Source: Sphingorhabdus contaminans (lineage in GTDB: Bacteria > Pseudomonadota > Alphaproteobacteria > Sphingomonadales > Sphingomonadaceae). From it: a stretch of DNA of 64,000 nucleotides. A model generated the notes under the pieces. That model was not told the DNA's origin and made no database searches. It was given only the letters and a program-made list of their open reading frames with translations. The DNA lies in assembly GCF_007280415.1 (NCBI RefSeq), contig NZ_VKKU01000001.1, positions 1,116,001 through 1,180,000 of the forward strand, in the 5' to 3' direction. Below, piece after piece: positions 1-9,464 of the stretch. Position 1 is the stretch's first letter. Every line of letters starts with the position of its first letter. The translations under genes were made by a program, and so were the position numbers.

Positions 1-22
1 ATTCCGTTACATGTTGTGACAT

Positions 23-298
23 TCAGTCGTCGGGCGCAGTCGCCTTAATGGCCAGAGCGTGAACGCGCATCCCCGGAATATCACCCAGAGCTTTATTGAC
101 CATACGTTGCCGCATCACCCGGCCAACGCCCGAGAACGCCATACTCTGAATCTCGATCGTGAAATGTGATTCACCTGACCCATCGTCACCGCTGTGACCC
201 TGATGCTTGGCGCTATCGTTGGTTACGACGAGACGGGAGGGCGAAAACGCTGCGGTAAGCAACTGTTCCATTTCCAGTTGGGCGGGTCCTTTTTTCAT
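23..298 (-). CDS. BolA/IbaG family protein
   Basis: A 91-residue protein of the BolA family, small KH-like proteins that partner monothiol glutaredoxins in iron-sulfur cluster handling and stress responses. The central segment with an HSGDD motif followed by SHFTIEI, and the later MRQRMVNKALG helix, are the usual BolA signatures (the conserved His is a cluster ligand in BolA-Grx pairs). The full family length is present. It is divergent from the J-domain gene that starts 44 bases away, so the two probably share a promoter region. A glutaredoxin gene often follows bolA; here the window ends first. The exact subfamily (BolA or IbaG) is not resolved. Confidence 0.9.
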   Translation of the reverse strand: MKKGPAQLEMEQLLTAAFSPSRLVVTNDSAKHQGHSGDDGSGESHFTIEIQSMAFSGVGRVMRQRMVNKALGDIPGMRVHALAIKATAPDD

Positions 299-341
299 TC
301 AGAACTCTTCCCATATGGGACGTTTTTCGCCAAGGAAAATC

Positions 342-938
342 ATGGCTTCCGATCGATCGCACGACAGATTCCACGGCCGCGTGCGCGGATCGCGCCGTAT
401 TTGCAGCTATCCTGGCTGTCTGGAAATCGGTGAATTCAGGGCACCCAATCCCTATGGTCAGTCAGCCACAGCAGACGGACCGGGCGACTATCAATATCTC
501 TGCCTAGATCATGTCCGCGAATTCAACGCCGGCTATAACTGGTTTGACGGTATGACGATGGAGGAAATTTTGGAGGCGCAGAGCCCCCTCAATGTCTGGC
601 CATCCGAAACCAGAGCCTTCCGCGCGACGGGCGGAGCCGATTCGCCCCCCAGATGGGCGGATTTCAAAGACCCGCTGGATGCAATTTCTGCACGTTTTCG
701 CGAACGCATGCCGAAAGAGCGAGCTGACGGTAAAATGCTGTCTTCGGAAGACCGGAATGCGTTGAAGACGCTAGGGCTTGGCGTAGATGCCGACAGGCGG
801 GCTTTACGATCGGCCTATTCCGAAAAGGTGCGGGCCTATCACCCCGACAAAAATGGCGGGAACAGGTCGTATGAAAAGGCTTTGCAAGACGTGATTGCGG
901 CCTATACGCACCTAAAAACATCTCCTGCTTTCATTTGA
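342..938 (+). CDS. J-domain (DnaJ-like) protein with N-terminal Cys cluster
   Basis: A 198-residue protein. The last ~60 residues form a J domain (about 140-195) with the HPD tripeptide in YHPDKNGG, which stimulates Hsp70 ATPase. The N-terminal part carries CSYPGC and a later CLDH, a possible metal-binding cluster. There is no Gly/Phe region or DnaJ zinc-finger repeat, so this is a specialised co-chaperone and not DnaJ itself. The start at 342 is chosen because AAGGA precedes it; the upstream in-frame codons overlap bolA and look non-coding. It is followed immediately by cobS and is probably co-transcribed with it. Confidence 0.88.
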   Translation: MASDRSHDRFHGRVRGSRRICSYPGCLEIGEFRAPNPYGQSATADGPGDYQYLCLDHVREFNAGYNWFDGMTMEEILEAQSPLNVWPSETRAFRATGGADSPPRWADFKDPLDAISARFRERMPKERADGKMLSSEDRNALKTLGLGVDADRRALRSAYSEKVRAYHPDKNGGNRSYEKALQDVIAAYTHLKTSPAFI

Positions 939-949
939 CGAGAATTTGC

Positions 950-1945
950 ATGACCGACATTCCCAATATCCAGCCTGATAGCCGCGATGCCACCATATTG
1001 GCCGCGCCGGACAAAACAATCAGCGTCCGCGAAATGTTTGGCATTGATGTGGATATGGAATGCCCCGCATTTTCCATCGCTGATGAGCGCGTTCCCGACG
1101 CCGACGACAGCTATGTATTTGATCCCGATACCACGCTCGCGATCCTGGCCGGATTTGCCCATAATCGCCGGGTGATGGTGCAAGGTTACCATGGGACCGG
1201 TAAATCAACCCATATCGAACAGGTTGCCGCTCGTCTCAAATGGCCGTGCATCCGTATCAATCTGGACGCACATATCAGCCGTATCGACCTGATTGGACGT
1301 GACGCAATTGTGTTGCGCGATGGTGTGCAGGTAACCGAGTTTCGTGAGGGTTTGCTGCCATGGGCACTCCAGACGCCAACCGCACTCGTCTTCGACGAAT
1401 ATGACGCAGGTCGTCCGGACGTTATGTTTGTGATCCAGCGGGTTCTGGAAACCGAAGGCAAGTTGACGTTGCTTGACCAGAACCGGGTGATCCGCCCTGA
1501 TCCCTATTTCCGCCTCTTTGCGACGGCCAATACGGTCGGTCTTGGCGATACGAGCGGATTGTATCACGGCACACAGGCAATCAACCAAGGGCAAATGGAC
1601 CGTTGGAACATTGTTGTAGGACTGAACTATCTGCCTGCGCAGGTCGAAAGCGAAATCGTTCTTGCCAAGGCATCGGGCACAGATGCCGAAAGCGTAGCCA
1701 ACATGGTCAAAGTTGCCGAATTGACGCGGCAGGGCTTTATCAACGGCGATATTTCAACTGTCATGAGCCCCCGGACCGTTATCACCTGGGCCCAGAATAC
1801 CGCAATTTTCAAAGATGTTGGATTCGCATTCCGGCTGTCCTTCCTGAACAAGTGCGATGAGGCGGAGCGGGCTTTGGTTGCTGAATATTACCAGCGCGTA
1901 TTCGGCAAGGATCTGCCGGAGAGCGTTGTGGGCAAAGCAGGCTGA
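950..1945 (+). CDS. cobS: Cobaltochelatase AAA+ subunit CobS
   Basis: About 331 residues, the normal CobS length. CobS is the AAA+ ATPase that, with CobT, energises cobalt insertion by CobN in aerobic cobalamin synthesis. Visible motifs are Walker [11 protein letters not shown] (about residues 82-91) and Walker [12 protein letters not shown] methionine five codons upstream (935) overlaps the stop of the J-domain gene; the ATG at 950 gives the usual N-terminus. No cobN or other cobalamin gene is in the window, so the pair may serve a cobaltochelatase encoded elsewhere or another AAA+/VWA role. Confidence 0.95.
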   Translation: MTDIPNIQPDSRDATILAAPDKTISVREMFGIDVDMECPAFSIADERVPDADDSYVFDPDTTLAILAGFAHNRRVMVQGYHGTGKSTHIEQVAARLKWPCIRINLDAHISRIDLIGRDAIVLRDGVQVTEFREGLLPWALQTPTALVFDEYDAGRPDVMFVIQRVLETEGKLTLLDQNRVIRPDPYFRLFATANTVGLGDTSGLYHGTQAINQGQMDRWNIVVGLNYLPAQVESEIVLAKASGTDAESVANMVKVAELTRQGFINGDISTVMSPRTVITWAQNTAIFKDVGFAFRLSFLNKCDEAERALVAEYYQRVFGKDLPESVVGKAG

Positions 1946-1985
1946 GTTAAGACCTATCCCCCTAGCGTTGCGTCAGGAGCAAAAC

Positions 1986-2522
1986 ATGAAACGTCTCGCC
2001 TTTCTTATGACCCTCGCACTCGCAACAACGCCGGTGTTCGGTGCTTTGAAACCGGGCGCGCGCGCAACAGATTTTACGACGCAAGCGGTTCAGGCGGGCG
2101 ATGCCTATACGTATAATTTGAACAAGGCACTGAAACGGGGGCCGGTTGTCCTCTATTTCTATCCAAAGGCATTCACATCGGGCTGTACAGTCGAGGCACA
2201 TGAATTTTCGGAAGCGGCCGATGATTTTGCGGCCTATGGCGCATCCATCATTGGCATGTCAGCCGACAAGATCGATACGCTAAAGAAATTTTCGGTGGAG
2301 GCCTGCCGGAACAAGTTCACCGTGGGTGTAGCATCCCCGCCTGTTATCAAAGCCTATGATGTGGGCCTTCCGGTCATGGGTGGCTCAAACCGCACCACCT
2401 ATGTGATTGCGCCGGACGGAAAGATCCTGTTTGCCTATTCGGATCTGAGCGTGAAAGGTCATGTTTCAGGTGCCCTGAAGGCTGTAAAAGACTGGCGCGC
2501 GGCAAATCCCAAAGGGAAATGA
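1986..2522 (+). CDS. Peroxiredoxin (BCP/PrxQ-like) with signal peptide
   Basis: A 178-residue thiol peroxidase. Residues 1-19 are a clear signal peptide (MKRLAFLMTLALATTPVFG), so the enzyme is probably periplasmic, unusual for a PrxQ-like protein. The peroxidatic Cys is C67 in FTSGCTVEA; the PrxQ resolving Cys five residues later is replaced (His), and C107 is the only other Cys. Start 1986 has AGGAG seven bases upstream. It lies between cobS and cobT, and its stop overlaps the next start (ATGA), so it is part of the same transcript. Confidence 0.9.
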   Translation: MKRLAFLMTLALATTPVFGALKPGARATDFTTQAVQAGDAYTYNLNKALKRGPVVLYFYPKAFTSGCTVEAHEFSEAADDFAAYGASIIGMSADKIDTLKKFSVEACRNKFTVGVASPPVIKAYDVGLPVMGGSNRTTYVIAPDGKILFAYSDLSVKGHVSGALKAVKDWRAANPKGK

Positions 2523-3721
2523 TGCGGCAATATCTCGCCATTTTATTTGCACCTCTGGTGCTTTCCGGCTGCGGTGTGGCTGTCGAATATGGCGACATTC
2601 CGCATAGCCAGTTGGTCGAGAACCCGCGTTGCAACCCCGTCGAAACCGATAGAAACGCGGTAGCGGACAAGAATTATTTCGCAGTCACGAGCCGCCTGCC
2701 CGATTGTCTGGGTGAAGCCGTATCTTTGACCAACCACCGCACCGATCGGGTGCGGTTTGCACGCTTTGCGCCGCCAGAAATATCTGCAAACGCAAAAGGT
2801 AAAAAGCAAACACGGGTCCCCCTGGCCTTTCAACCTGAGGCAGACTGGTGGAACGGCCTTCGTGAAGCGTCAAATTTGCGCAAGGGTCGCGTACTATTAT
2901 ACGTGCACGGCTATAGGGAGACCTTTCTGTCTACAGCTAAAGACACGGTGCAGATTGCCGAACTTTCAAATTTTGACGGTCCGATCATCCAGTATAGCTG
3001 GCCCTCGCAAGGCGATTTACTGAGTTACGCTGTTGATGAGACCAATATGTATTGGGACGAACGGAATTTTCGCAACTTCCTCACCAAATTGGCGCGGCAG
3101 CAATGGGTGAAAGAGATTGTCATTGTTTCCCATTCACTTGGTGCCCGGCTCGTCATTCCCGCTGTAGAATATGTTGACCGGACGTCGTCAAATGCCGATT
3201 CCAGCAATATTTCAAATATCATATTGGCGTCACCTGATATCGATCGCGAGGATTTCGAACGGGATATCGCAGAGGAAGTGCTGGCGGCACGTCGGGTGAA
3301 TAATGACCGGCGCATTACCGTCTACGCGTCTCTCAATGATAAGGCATTGGCCGTGTCGCGCGCATTGCATGGCTATCCACGCCTCGGATCGCCTTATTGT
3401 TTCAATCCGTTTGAAGCGAATGAATTGAAGGCCAAGGGTTTGCCCGAACGGTGCTTTGCCACGAAAAGCACATATGAAACGCAACCTGAAAAAACAGGCT
3501 TTACGATAATCGACACGACCGATGTCACAAGTGGCGGAAGCGGTCATAGTGACTATTTGCGCAGCAGGGAGGTATGCCTCGATTTTGCAGCTGCCGTTAA
3601 CGGAGCACGCGAAAGCCCAGGACGTATTCCCACGCATATTGCGCATGTTTTTCGGCTAAAAAATATCGGCAAAGCCACCAAGGAACAGGTGGCAGCCTTC
3701 TGCAAACGGGCGGCAGACTGA
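2519..3721 (+). CDS. DUF900 alpha/beta hydrolase lipoprotein
   Basis: A 400-residue predicted lipoprotein: the signal peptide ends in lipobox LSGC with C18 as the lipidated residue. The body is an alpha/beta hydrolase of the DUF900 group: [10 protein letters not shown] forms the oxyanion region, SHSLGAR (around residue 207) is the nucleophile elbow, and a GSGHSDY segment near 344 may carry the catalytic His. The substrate is unknown. It overlaps the preceding peroxiredoxin by ATGA and the following cobT by TGATG, so it is translationally coupled on both sides. Confidence 0.87.
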   Translation: MMRQYLAILFAPLVLSGCGVAVEYGDIPHSQLVENPRCNPVETDRNAVADKNYFAVTSRLPDCLGEAVSLTNHRTDRVRFARFAPPEISANAKGKKQTRVPLAFQPEADWWNGLREASNLRKGRVLLYVHGYRETFLSTAKDTVQIAELSNFDGPIIQYSWPSQGDLLSYAVDETNMYWDERNFRNFLTKLARQQWVKEIVIVSHSLGARLVIPAVEYVDRTSSNADSSNISNIILASPDIDREDFERDIAEEVLAARRVNNDRRITVYASLNDKALAVSRALHGYPRLGSPYCFNPFEANELKAKGLPERCFATKSTYETQPEKTGFTIIDTTDVTSGGSGHSDYLRSREVCLDFAAAVNGARESPGRIPTHIAHVFRLKNIGKATKEQVAAFCKRAAD

Positions 3722-5535
3722 TGGCAAACGAATCCCCACTGGAACAGTTTAAACAAGTGCTGACCGGCACAGCCCGTGCGATCGCGCACGAGCCGGAGGT
3801 TGAGCTTGCCTTCACGGCCGATGCACCGACGCAGGCCGGCAAAAATTTCAAGGTCCCTATGCCCGGTCGTCTTCTGCCTCCCGAACAGGTGGCCGAGGCG
3901 CGCGGTTTTGCGGACAGTTTCGCTCTGAAGCTGAAACATCATGATGCCGCACGCCATGCCGCACTTCGTCCGACAGAGGCTATTGCCGGAGCCGCTTTTG
4001 ACGCCGTCGAAAACGCCCGTGTTGAAGCGCTGGGCTCGCGCAACATGGCCGGTATCGCGGCCAATCTTGCCCATTCCCTTGATCTGAAGCTGCGCACCGA
4101 TCCGATCAGCCGGGCACAATCGGCGGACGAGGTACCGATTTCGACGGCTCTCTCGCTCATCGTGCGCGAACGCCTGACCGGCTCTGCAGTACCTGATAGC
4201 GCCGCTGCAGGGGTCGACATGCTGCGTGGCTGGATTGAAGAAAAAGCAGGTAGCGATCTCGATGCACTCGGCCTTGCGCTTGATGACCAGACCGCTTTTG
4301 CCGCCCTCACGCAAAGCATGCTGGCGCATCTCAATCTTACCGAAGGCGACATCGATCCTTCCGATGCCGATGATGGTGGAGAGGATTCCGAAGACCAGAA
4401 AGAAGAGGACGGAGAAAGCCAGGACGACAATGAGGGCGAAGCCGGCCAGTCCGAAGCCCGCGCGCAACCGCAGGACGGCGAAGGGGAAGAGACCGAAGCG
4501 GACTATGACAGCCAGGACATGGACGATCAGGACAGCGCGGACGGTGAAATGGGTGACGACGGAATGCAGCCGGTCACACCACAACGTCGCAACTGGGATC
4601 ATTTGCCGCAAAGCGATTACAAGATCTGGTCGACCAAATATGACGAAACGATCACCGCAACGGAGCTTGCTGACGAAGATGAGTTAAATCGCCTGCGCTT
4701 CTATCTCGACCAGCAACTGTCGAACCTGCAGTCTGTCGTCACCAAGCTGGCGAACCGGCTGCAACGGCGCTTGATGGCGCAACAGAACCGCAGTTGGGAT
4801 TTCGATCAGGAAGAAGGCATGCTTGATGCCGCCCGTCTTTCGCGCGTCGTTGTGTCCCCGGGCAGCTCTCTGTCGTACAAAGTGGAGCGCGAGACCGATT
4901 TTCGAGATACGGTGGTAACGTTGCTGCTCGACAACAGCGGATCCATGCGTGGCCGCCCGATCAGCATTGCCGCGATCAGCGCCGATATCCTGGCCCGCAC
5001 GCTGGAACGCTGCGGTGTGAAGACGGAAATACTGGGCTTTACCACCCGTGCGTGGAAAGGCGGACAAGCGCGTGAAGACTGGCTCGCGTCGGGCCGCTCT
5101 CCCATGCCGGGTCGTCTTAATGATCTGCGCCATATCATCTACAAAAAGGCGGACGAACCCTGGCGCCATGCCAAGCGTAATCTCGGCCTGATGATGCGCG
5201 AAGGGTTGTTGAAAGAGAATATCGACGGCGAGGCCCTTTTGTGGGCGCACAACCGCCTGATTGCCCGCGCGGAGGATCGCCGCATATTGATGGTCATATC
5301 CGATGGTGCCCCAGTCGATGACAGTACCCTGTCGGTCAATCATGGCGGCTATCTGGAACAGCATCTGCGCAAGGTTATCGAGATGATTGAAACCCGTTCG
5401 CCTGTGCAGCTTGTTGCCATCGGAATTGGGCACGATGTCACGCGCTATTACCGGCGTGCTGTAACCATCATGGACGCCGAACAATTGGGCGGGACAATGA
5501 TCGAACAACTGGCTGGATTGTTTGACGAGGAATAA
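3721..5535 (+). CDS. cobT: Cobaltochelatase subunit CobT
   Basis: 604 residues, full length for CobT. The N-terminal domain is followed by a very acidic linker (about residues 215-280, rich in Asp, Glu and Gln) and a C-terminal von Willebrand A domain with the metal-ion motif DNSGSMRG (about 403-410). CobT pairs with CobS in a ring that activates CobN. The start overlaps the previous stop (TGATG). The linker length and the MIDAS motif are intact, so the protein should be functional. Confidence 0.95.
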   Translation: MANESPLEQFKQVLTGTARAIAHEPEVELAFTADAPTQAGKNFKVPMPGRLLPPEQVAEARGFADSFALKLKHHDAARHAALRPTEAIAGAAFDAVENARVEALGSRNMAGIAANLAHSLDLKLRTDPISRAQSADEVPISTALSLIVRERLTGSAVPDSAAAGVDMLRGWIEEKAGSDLDALGLALDDQTAFAALTQSMLAHLNLTEGDIDPSDADDGGEDSEDQKEEDGESQDDNEGEAGQSEARAQPQDGEGEETEADYDSQDMDDQDSADGEMGDDGMQPVTPQRRNWDHLPQSDYKIWSTKYDETITATELADEDELNRLRFYLDQQLSNLQSVVTKLANRLQRRLMAQQNRSWDFDQEEGMLDAARLSRVVVSPGSSLSYKVERETDFRDTVVTLLLDNSGSMRGRPISIAAISADILARTLERCGVKTEILGFTTRAWKGGQAREDWLASGRSPMPGRLNDLRHIIYKKADEPWRHAKRNLGLMMREGLLKENIDGEALLWAHNRLIARAEDRRILMVISDGAPVDDSTLSVNHGGYLEQHLRKVIEMIETRSPVQLVAIGIGHDVTRYYRRAVTIMDAEQLGGTMIEQLAGLFDEE

Positions 5536-5562
5536 GCTTGCCTTTCGCAACGCGCATGGCAT

Positions 5563-5584
5563 GAATTAATCAACCGATTAATTC
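5563..5584. promoter_or_regulatory. 22-bp palindrome upstream of nitroreductase (TetR-like operator)
   Basis: GAATTAATC and GATTAATTC form perfect 9-bp arms around AACC. It ends 16 bases before the nitroreductase start, where a repressor would block transcription or translation initiation. The core resembles the dyads at 45418, 48157 and 53033, near a TetR gene. Function is inferred. Confidence 0.55.
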
Positions 5585-5599
5585 GCTGGAGCTTTTCCC

Positions 5600-6271
5600 A
5601 TGAACGTAACTGAAGCCGTTTCCACCCGCCGTTCAATCCGCCAGTTCCTGCCCACTCCGGTGTCGCAAGACGTGCTTGAACGCGTCCTGCAAAAGGCGCA
5701 GCGCTCTCCGTCGGGCGGTAACACACAACCTTGGAATGCCGTCATACTGACCGGACAGCCCCTTGCCGATCTTACCGCCAAGATCAAAGCGAAAGCAGCG
5801 TCGGCACCCATGGGTGAAGGTCATGAATATGACATTTATCCAAAGGGCCTTGAGGGCCGCTACGAGGATCAGCGTCGCGGAGTTGGCAAGGCGATGTTTG
5901 ATGCCCTAGGTCTCGCAAGGGAAGATGGCGCTGGCCGTGTTGCGCAGATGATGAAAAACTGGGACAGTTTTGGGGCGCCAGTGCAGCTTTTCACCTTTAC
6001 CCGCAAATATATGGGCCCGCCGCAATGGTCGGACATGGGCATGTGGTTGCAGACGGTGATGTTGCTGCTCCGCGAGGAAGGTCTTGATAGCTGTGCACAG
6101 GAAATCTGGGCCATGTATGGCACCTATATGCGCAAGTTGCTGAATATTGATGATGACCATATTTTCTTCTGCGGTATGGCAATCGGCTATCGCGATCCGG
6201 ATGCGCCGGTGAACAACTTCACGGTACCGCGCGTCGAGATTGGTCAGGCTGTCCGCTGGGAAGGATTCTGA
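5600..6271 (+). CDS. Nitroreductase family protein
   Basis: A 223-residue FMN-dependent oxidoreductase of the nitroreductase fold. The N-terminal RRSIRQF stretch contacts the FMN phosphate, and SPSGGNTQPW is the typical flavin-site loop. These enzymes act as dimers in the cytoplasm and use NAD(P)H to reduce nitro compounds, quinones or enones; the substrate cannot be told from sequence. It stands alone between cobT and cysS and is preceded by a 22-bp palindrome, so it is probably controlled separately by a dimeric repressor. Confidence 0.9.
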   Translation: MNVTEAVSTRRSIRQFLPTPVSQDVLERVLQKAQRSPSGGNTQPWNAVILTGQPLADLTAKIKAKAASAPMGEGHEYDIYPKGLEGRYEDQRRGVGKAMFDALGLAREDGAGRVAQMMKNWDSFGAPVQLFTFTRKYMGPPQWSDMGMWLQTVMLLLREEGLDSCAQEIWAMYGTYMRKLLNIDDDHIFFCGMAIGYRDPDAPVNNFTVPRVEIGQAVRWEGF

Positions 6272-6335
6272 CCTTAGCCTTTGCAAGATTGAGCCAACTC
6301 TTGACCTTGCAACGTGGGTAAGCCATCGCCATCCC

Positions 6336-7772
6336 ATGACCGAATTGCGCCTCTTCAACAGCCTGACACGGCAACTTGAACCCTTTGTTCCCGTCCACCC
6401 CGGCGAGGCGCGCGTCTACACATGCGGGCCTACGGTCTATAACTATCCCCATATCGGCAATATGCGGGCCTATGTGTTTGCCGATACGCTGGGCCGGACA
6501 CTCAGCTTTGCAGGATATAAACTCACCCATGTCATCAACATTACCGATGTCGGTCACCTGACCGATGATGCGGATGCGGGTGAAGACAAGATGGAAAAGA
6601 TGGCGGCGGAAAAAGCCCAATCCATCTGGGACATCGCAAAGCATTATACCGAAGCCTATTGGGCCGATGTACGTGCGCTCAACATTCGGCAACCCGCGCA
6701 CTGGTCGATTGCCACAGATTATGTTCCGGCAATGATCGATTTCGCCAAGAGTATCGCGGACAAGCATTGCTACGAACTCGACAGCGGCCTTTATTTCGAT
6801 ACGTCGACGGTCGCTAATTATGGTGCACTGGCGCGTGCAAAAACCGAAGAAGGCGAAGGCCGCATTGAGGAAGTCGAAGGCAAGCGCCACGCCGCCGACT
6901 TTGCCATCTGGCGCAAGACGCCACCCGGGGAAACCCGGCAGATGGAATGGGACAGCCCGTGGGGCAGAGGTGCGCCGGGCTGGCATCTGGAATGTTCGGT
7001 GATGTCTGAAGCGCTTTTGGGGCTGCCTTTCGATATCCATACCGGCGGCATCGATCATCGCGAAATCCACCATCCCAATGAAATTGCCCAAAATCAGGCA
7101 CGATGCGGGGGCGACCATAGCGGTGCAAAAATCTGGATGCACAACAACTTCCTGATCGAACGCAGCGGCAAAATGTCCAAATCGTCTGGCGAGTTTCTGC
7201 GTGTGCAGTTGCTGATCGATAAGGGCTTTCACCCCCTCGCCTACCGTTTGATGTGCCTGCAGGCACATTATCGGAGCGAATTGGAGTTTAGCTGGGAAGG
7301 ACTGCAGTCGGCATTTGTTCGACTAAAGCGGATGCTTATGGCCTTTGAAAAGCTGCCTAAAGACGAAGCAGAAGAAGTGCCCGCAGATTATCCGAATTTT
7401 TCGAGTGCCTTGAAAGCTTTTAACGAAGCAATTTTCGAGGATCTGAATACAGCGCAAGCACTTGTGATCTTCGATACGCTATTGGCAGGATCGGGCTCAA
7501 AATATCCCAACGCTCAGCGATCGGCAATTCTTGAAATGGATCAAGTGCTAGGTTTTGGATTTGAAAGCCTTACCCGCAAGGATTTGCGCGTCCGCCCCAA
7601 ATCCGCCCAAATCACCGAGGAGGAAATCGAGACCGCGCTGCAAACGCGCAAGGAAGCGCGTGCAGCCAAGGACTTTGCCAAGTCCGATGCAATCCGCGAC
7701 GAACTTATCGCAAAGGGCGTGGAAGTGATGGACGGCGACGCACTGGGATGGGATTGGAAGTTGGATATATGA
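6336..7772 (+). CDS. cysS: Cysteinyl-tRNA synthetase
   Basis: 478 residues, class I aminoacyl-tRNA synthetase charging tRNA-Cys. The HIGN signature in PTVYNYPHIGN, the KMSKS motif in GKMSKSSGEF, and the zinc-site residues (TCGPT, ECS, the HHPNE region) are all present. Start 6336 begins MTELRLFNS, directly matching the family N-terminus; upstream codons are not conserved. Its stop overlaps the following small membrane protein (ATGA), giving a short operon of housekeeping and accessory genes. Confidence 0.97.
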   Translation: MTELRLFNSLTRQLEPFVPVHPGEARVYTCGPTVYNYPHIGNMRAYVFADTLGRTLSFAGYKLTHVINITDVGHLTDDADAGEDKMEKMAAEKAQSIWDIAKHYTEAYWADVRALNIRQPAHWSIATDYVPAMIDFAKSIADKHCYELDSGLYFDTSTVANYGALARAKTEEGEGRIEEVEGKRHAADFAIWRKTPPGETRQMEWDSPWGRGAPGWHLECSVMSEALLGLPFDIHTGGIDHREIHHPNEIAQNQARCGGDHSGAKIWMHNNFLIERSGKMSKSSGEFLRVQLLIDKGFHPLAYRLMCLQAHYRSELEFSWEGLQSAFVRLKRMLMAFEKLPKDEAEEVPADYPNFSSALKAFNEAIFEDLNTAQALVIFDTLLAGSGSKYPNAQRSAILEMDQVLGFGFESLTRKDLRVRPKSAQITEEEIETALQTRKEARAAKDFAKSDAIRDELIAKGVEVMDGDALGWDWKLDI

Positions 7773-8125
7773 TGCTGAAAATTGCTTGGCTCGTTCTTGC
7801 TGCTGTGCATGCCACGCCCGCTCTAGCATTTTTCAGACCTGCAACTCTCACCACATTATATCGCCTCGACAATTCAAATCCTCTGTTCCTGTTGATGCAC
7901 CACCGCGCGGCATTGTTTCTTGCCGTTTTTGCGCTTTGCCTGTGGTCTGTATTCGATAGCCAGCCTCGGCGCGCAGCCGTCGTGCTTACCGCAATCAGCA
8001 TGCTGTCCTTTCTGGCGCTTTATTTTCAATATGGTAGCCCGAAGCCGTTGAAGACGATCGCTCTGGTCGATCTGGCCGGCCTCCCTTTTCTCTGTTTCGT
8101 GGCATGGAAGGCCTTTTTGCGATGA
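7769..8125 (+). CDS. Small integral membrane protein, function unknown
   Basis: 118 residues with about four hydrophobic segments (roughly 3-22, 45-65, 70-90, 97-115). I do not recognise a family. The start overlaps the cysS stop (ATGA) and its own stop overlaps the next dehydrogenase start in the same way, so it is translationally coupled to both neighbours and is very likely a real gene. Confidence 0.72.
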   Translation: MMLKIAWLVLAAVHATPALAFFRPATLTTLYRLDNSNPLFLLMHHRAALFLAVFALCLWSVFDSQPRRAAVVLTAISMLSFLALYFQYGSPKPLKTIALVDLAGLPFLCFVAWKAFLR

Positions 8126-9066
8126 CCAAAACCAAGCTCGTTATGGCCGGACTTGTACGGCCGCTTATCGAACCCCGGCTTCCGGACTGGGTGGAGCCCC
8201 ACTGGTTCATGTCCAAGGGTGAAGCCTTGCACCTGGCGCCATTGGCCGAAATTGGATGGTTCGACATGTATGACAAGGCGGATATGGCCACTGTCATTGG
8301 AGCCGCCACTCAAATGAAATGGCTCAATTCCATCTATGCGGGTGTCGACGGCATGCCGCTTACTCAACTCAAAAAGCAGGGCTGCATGGTCACCAATGGC
8401 GCGGGAATCAATGCAATAACTATCGCCGAATATGTGGTGATGGGAATGCTGACGATGGCCAAAGGATATCGTGAGGTTGTCCGCGCGCAGGAACGCCACG
8501 AATGGTTGCAGGATTCGCCGGGCAAGGTCGAACTTTACGGCTCAAAGGCGTTGCTGCTGGGCTATGGCGCGATAGGAAAGCTGATTGAACAGCGGCTTAT
8601 ACCTTTCGGGGTAGATGTGACTGTCGTCCGCCGTACTCCTGGCCCCACGAGTCTTGCGCCGGATGCATGGCGGGCGCGTTTAGGCGAGTTTGACTGGGTG
8701 ATTCTGGCGGTTCCAGCAACCGCCGAAACCGACAGCATGATCGGCGCTGACGAGCTTGCGACGATGAAACAGAGTGCCATACTCGTCAACATCGCACGGG
8801 GCTCCGTCGTGGAGCAGGATGCACTGATCCATGCCCTTCGCGACAAGCAGATCGGGGGCGCATTTCTGGACGTCACGACACCCGAGCCACTGCCGGCCGA
8901 TCATCCCTTGTGGACGCTCGACAATGCTCAGATTACCATGCACCTGTCCGGCCGTGCGCAGGACAAGATGTTTGTCCGTTCCGCAGATCGCTTTTTCGAG
9001 AATCTCGATCGCTACCGGAAGGGAGAGAAGCTGGAACCTCTGGTCAATTTGGATTTAGGATATTGA
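8122..9066 (+). CDS. D-2-hydroxyacid dehydrogenase
   Basis: 314 residues with a D-isomer 2-hydroxyacid dehydrogenase layout. The NAD-binding loop GYGAIG lies near residues 148-153, and VNIARGSVV carries the catalytic Arg. The late segment MHLSGRAQ replaces the usual PH-x-SG, keeping the His. It should reduce a 2-keto acid or oxidise a D-hydroxy acid with NAD(P); the substrate is unknown. Start 8122 overlaps the upstream stop (ATGA). An NTF2-like gene follows after two bases. Confidence 0.9.
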   Translation: MTKTKLVMAGLVRPLIEPRLPDWVEPHWFMSKGEALHLAPLAEIGWFDMYDKADMATVIGAATQMKWLNSIYAGVDGMPLTQLKKQGCMVTNGAGINAITIAEYVVMGMLTMAKGYREVVRAQERHEWLQDSPGKVELYGSKALLLGYGAIGKLIEQRLIPFGVDVTVVRRTPGPTSLAPDAWRARLGEFDWVILAVPATAETDSMIGADELATMKQSAILVNIARGSVVEQDALIHALRDKQIGGAFLDVTTPEPLPADHPLWTLDNAQITMHLSGRAQDKMFVRSADRFFENLDRYRKGEKLEPLVNLDLGY

Positions 9067-9068
9067 AC

Positions 9069-9461
9069 ATGGCTCATAACCCTGCGGAAATCTGGCATAA
9101 AGTCGCGCTTTCGCGTGATGTCGACACCATATCGGCCATCCTGCACGACGACTGCATTTTTGAAAGCCCCGTGGTCCATACGCCGCAGGTGGGAAAAGCG
9201 ATTACCGCCAAATATCTCGCCGCTGCGGGACATACATTAGGCAACGGCGAATTCGCCTATGTCGGTGAATGGCACCGGGAAAACTCGGCCATATTGGAAT
9301 TTCAGACTGTCATTGACGGCATAACAATCAACGGGATCGACATGATCACTTGTGACGACGATGGACTTATCACCCATTTCAAAGTCATGGTCCGGCCGTT
9401 GAAAGCGATGAACATGCTCCACCAGAAAATGGGCGAGATGTTGATGAAAATGTCCGGCTGA
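9069..9461 (+). CDS. NTF2-like / SnoaL-type protein
   Basis: 130 residues with the composition of an NTF2-like alpha+beta barrel: an N-terminal helix with a DVDTISAILHDDCIFESP stretch, central strands and an aromatic pocket. Members act as isomerases or binding proteins, and no catalytic residue can be assigned. The start is two bases after the dehydrogenase stop and the HPP gene follows after three bases, consistent with one transcript running from cysS. Confidence 0.8.
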   Translation: MAHNPAEIWHKVALSRDVDTISAILHDDCIFESPVVHTPQVGKAITAKYLAAAGHTLGNGEFAYVGEWHRENSAILEFQTVIDGITINGIDMITCDDDGLITHFKVMVRPLKAMNMLHQKMGEMLMKMSG

Positions 9462-9464
9462 ACT

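Noticed and set aside
3553-4611. 352-codon minus-strand frame over the DUF900/cobT junction
   Set aside because: Opposes two coupled genes and has no family features.
6219-7268. 349-codon minus-strand frame within cysS
   Set aside because: Shadow of cysS.
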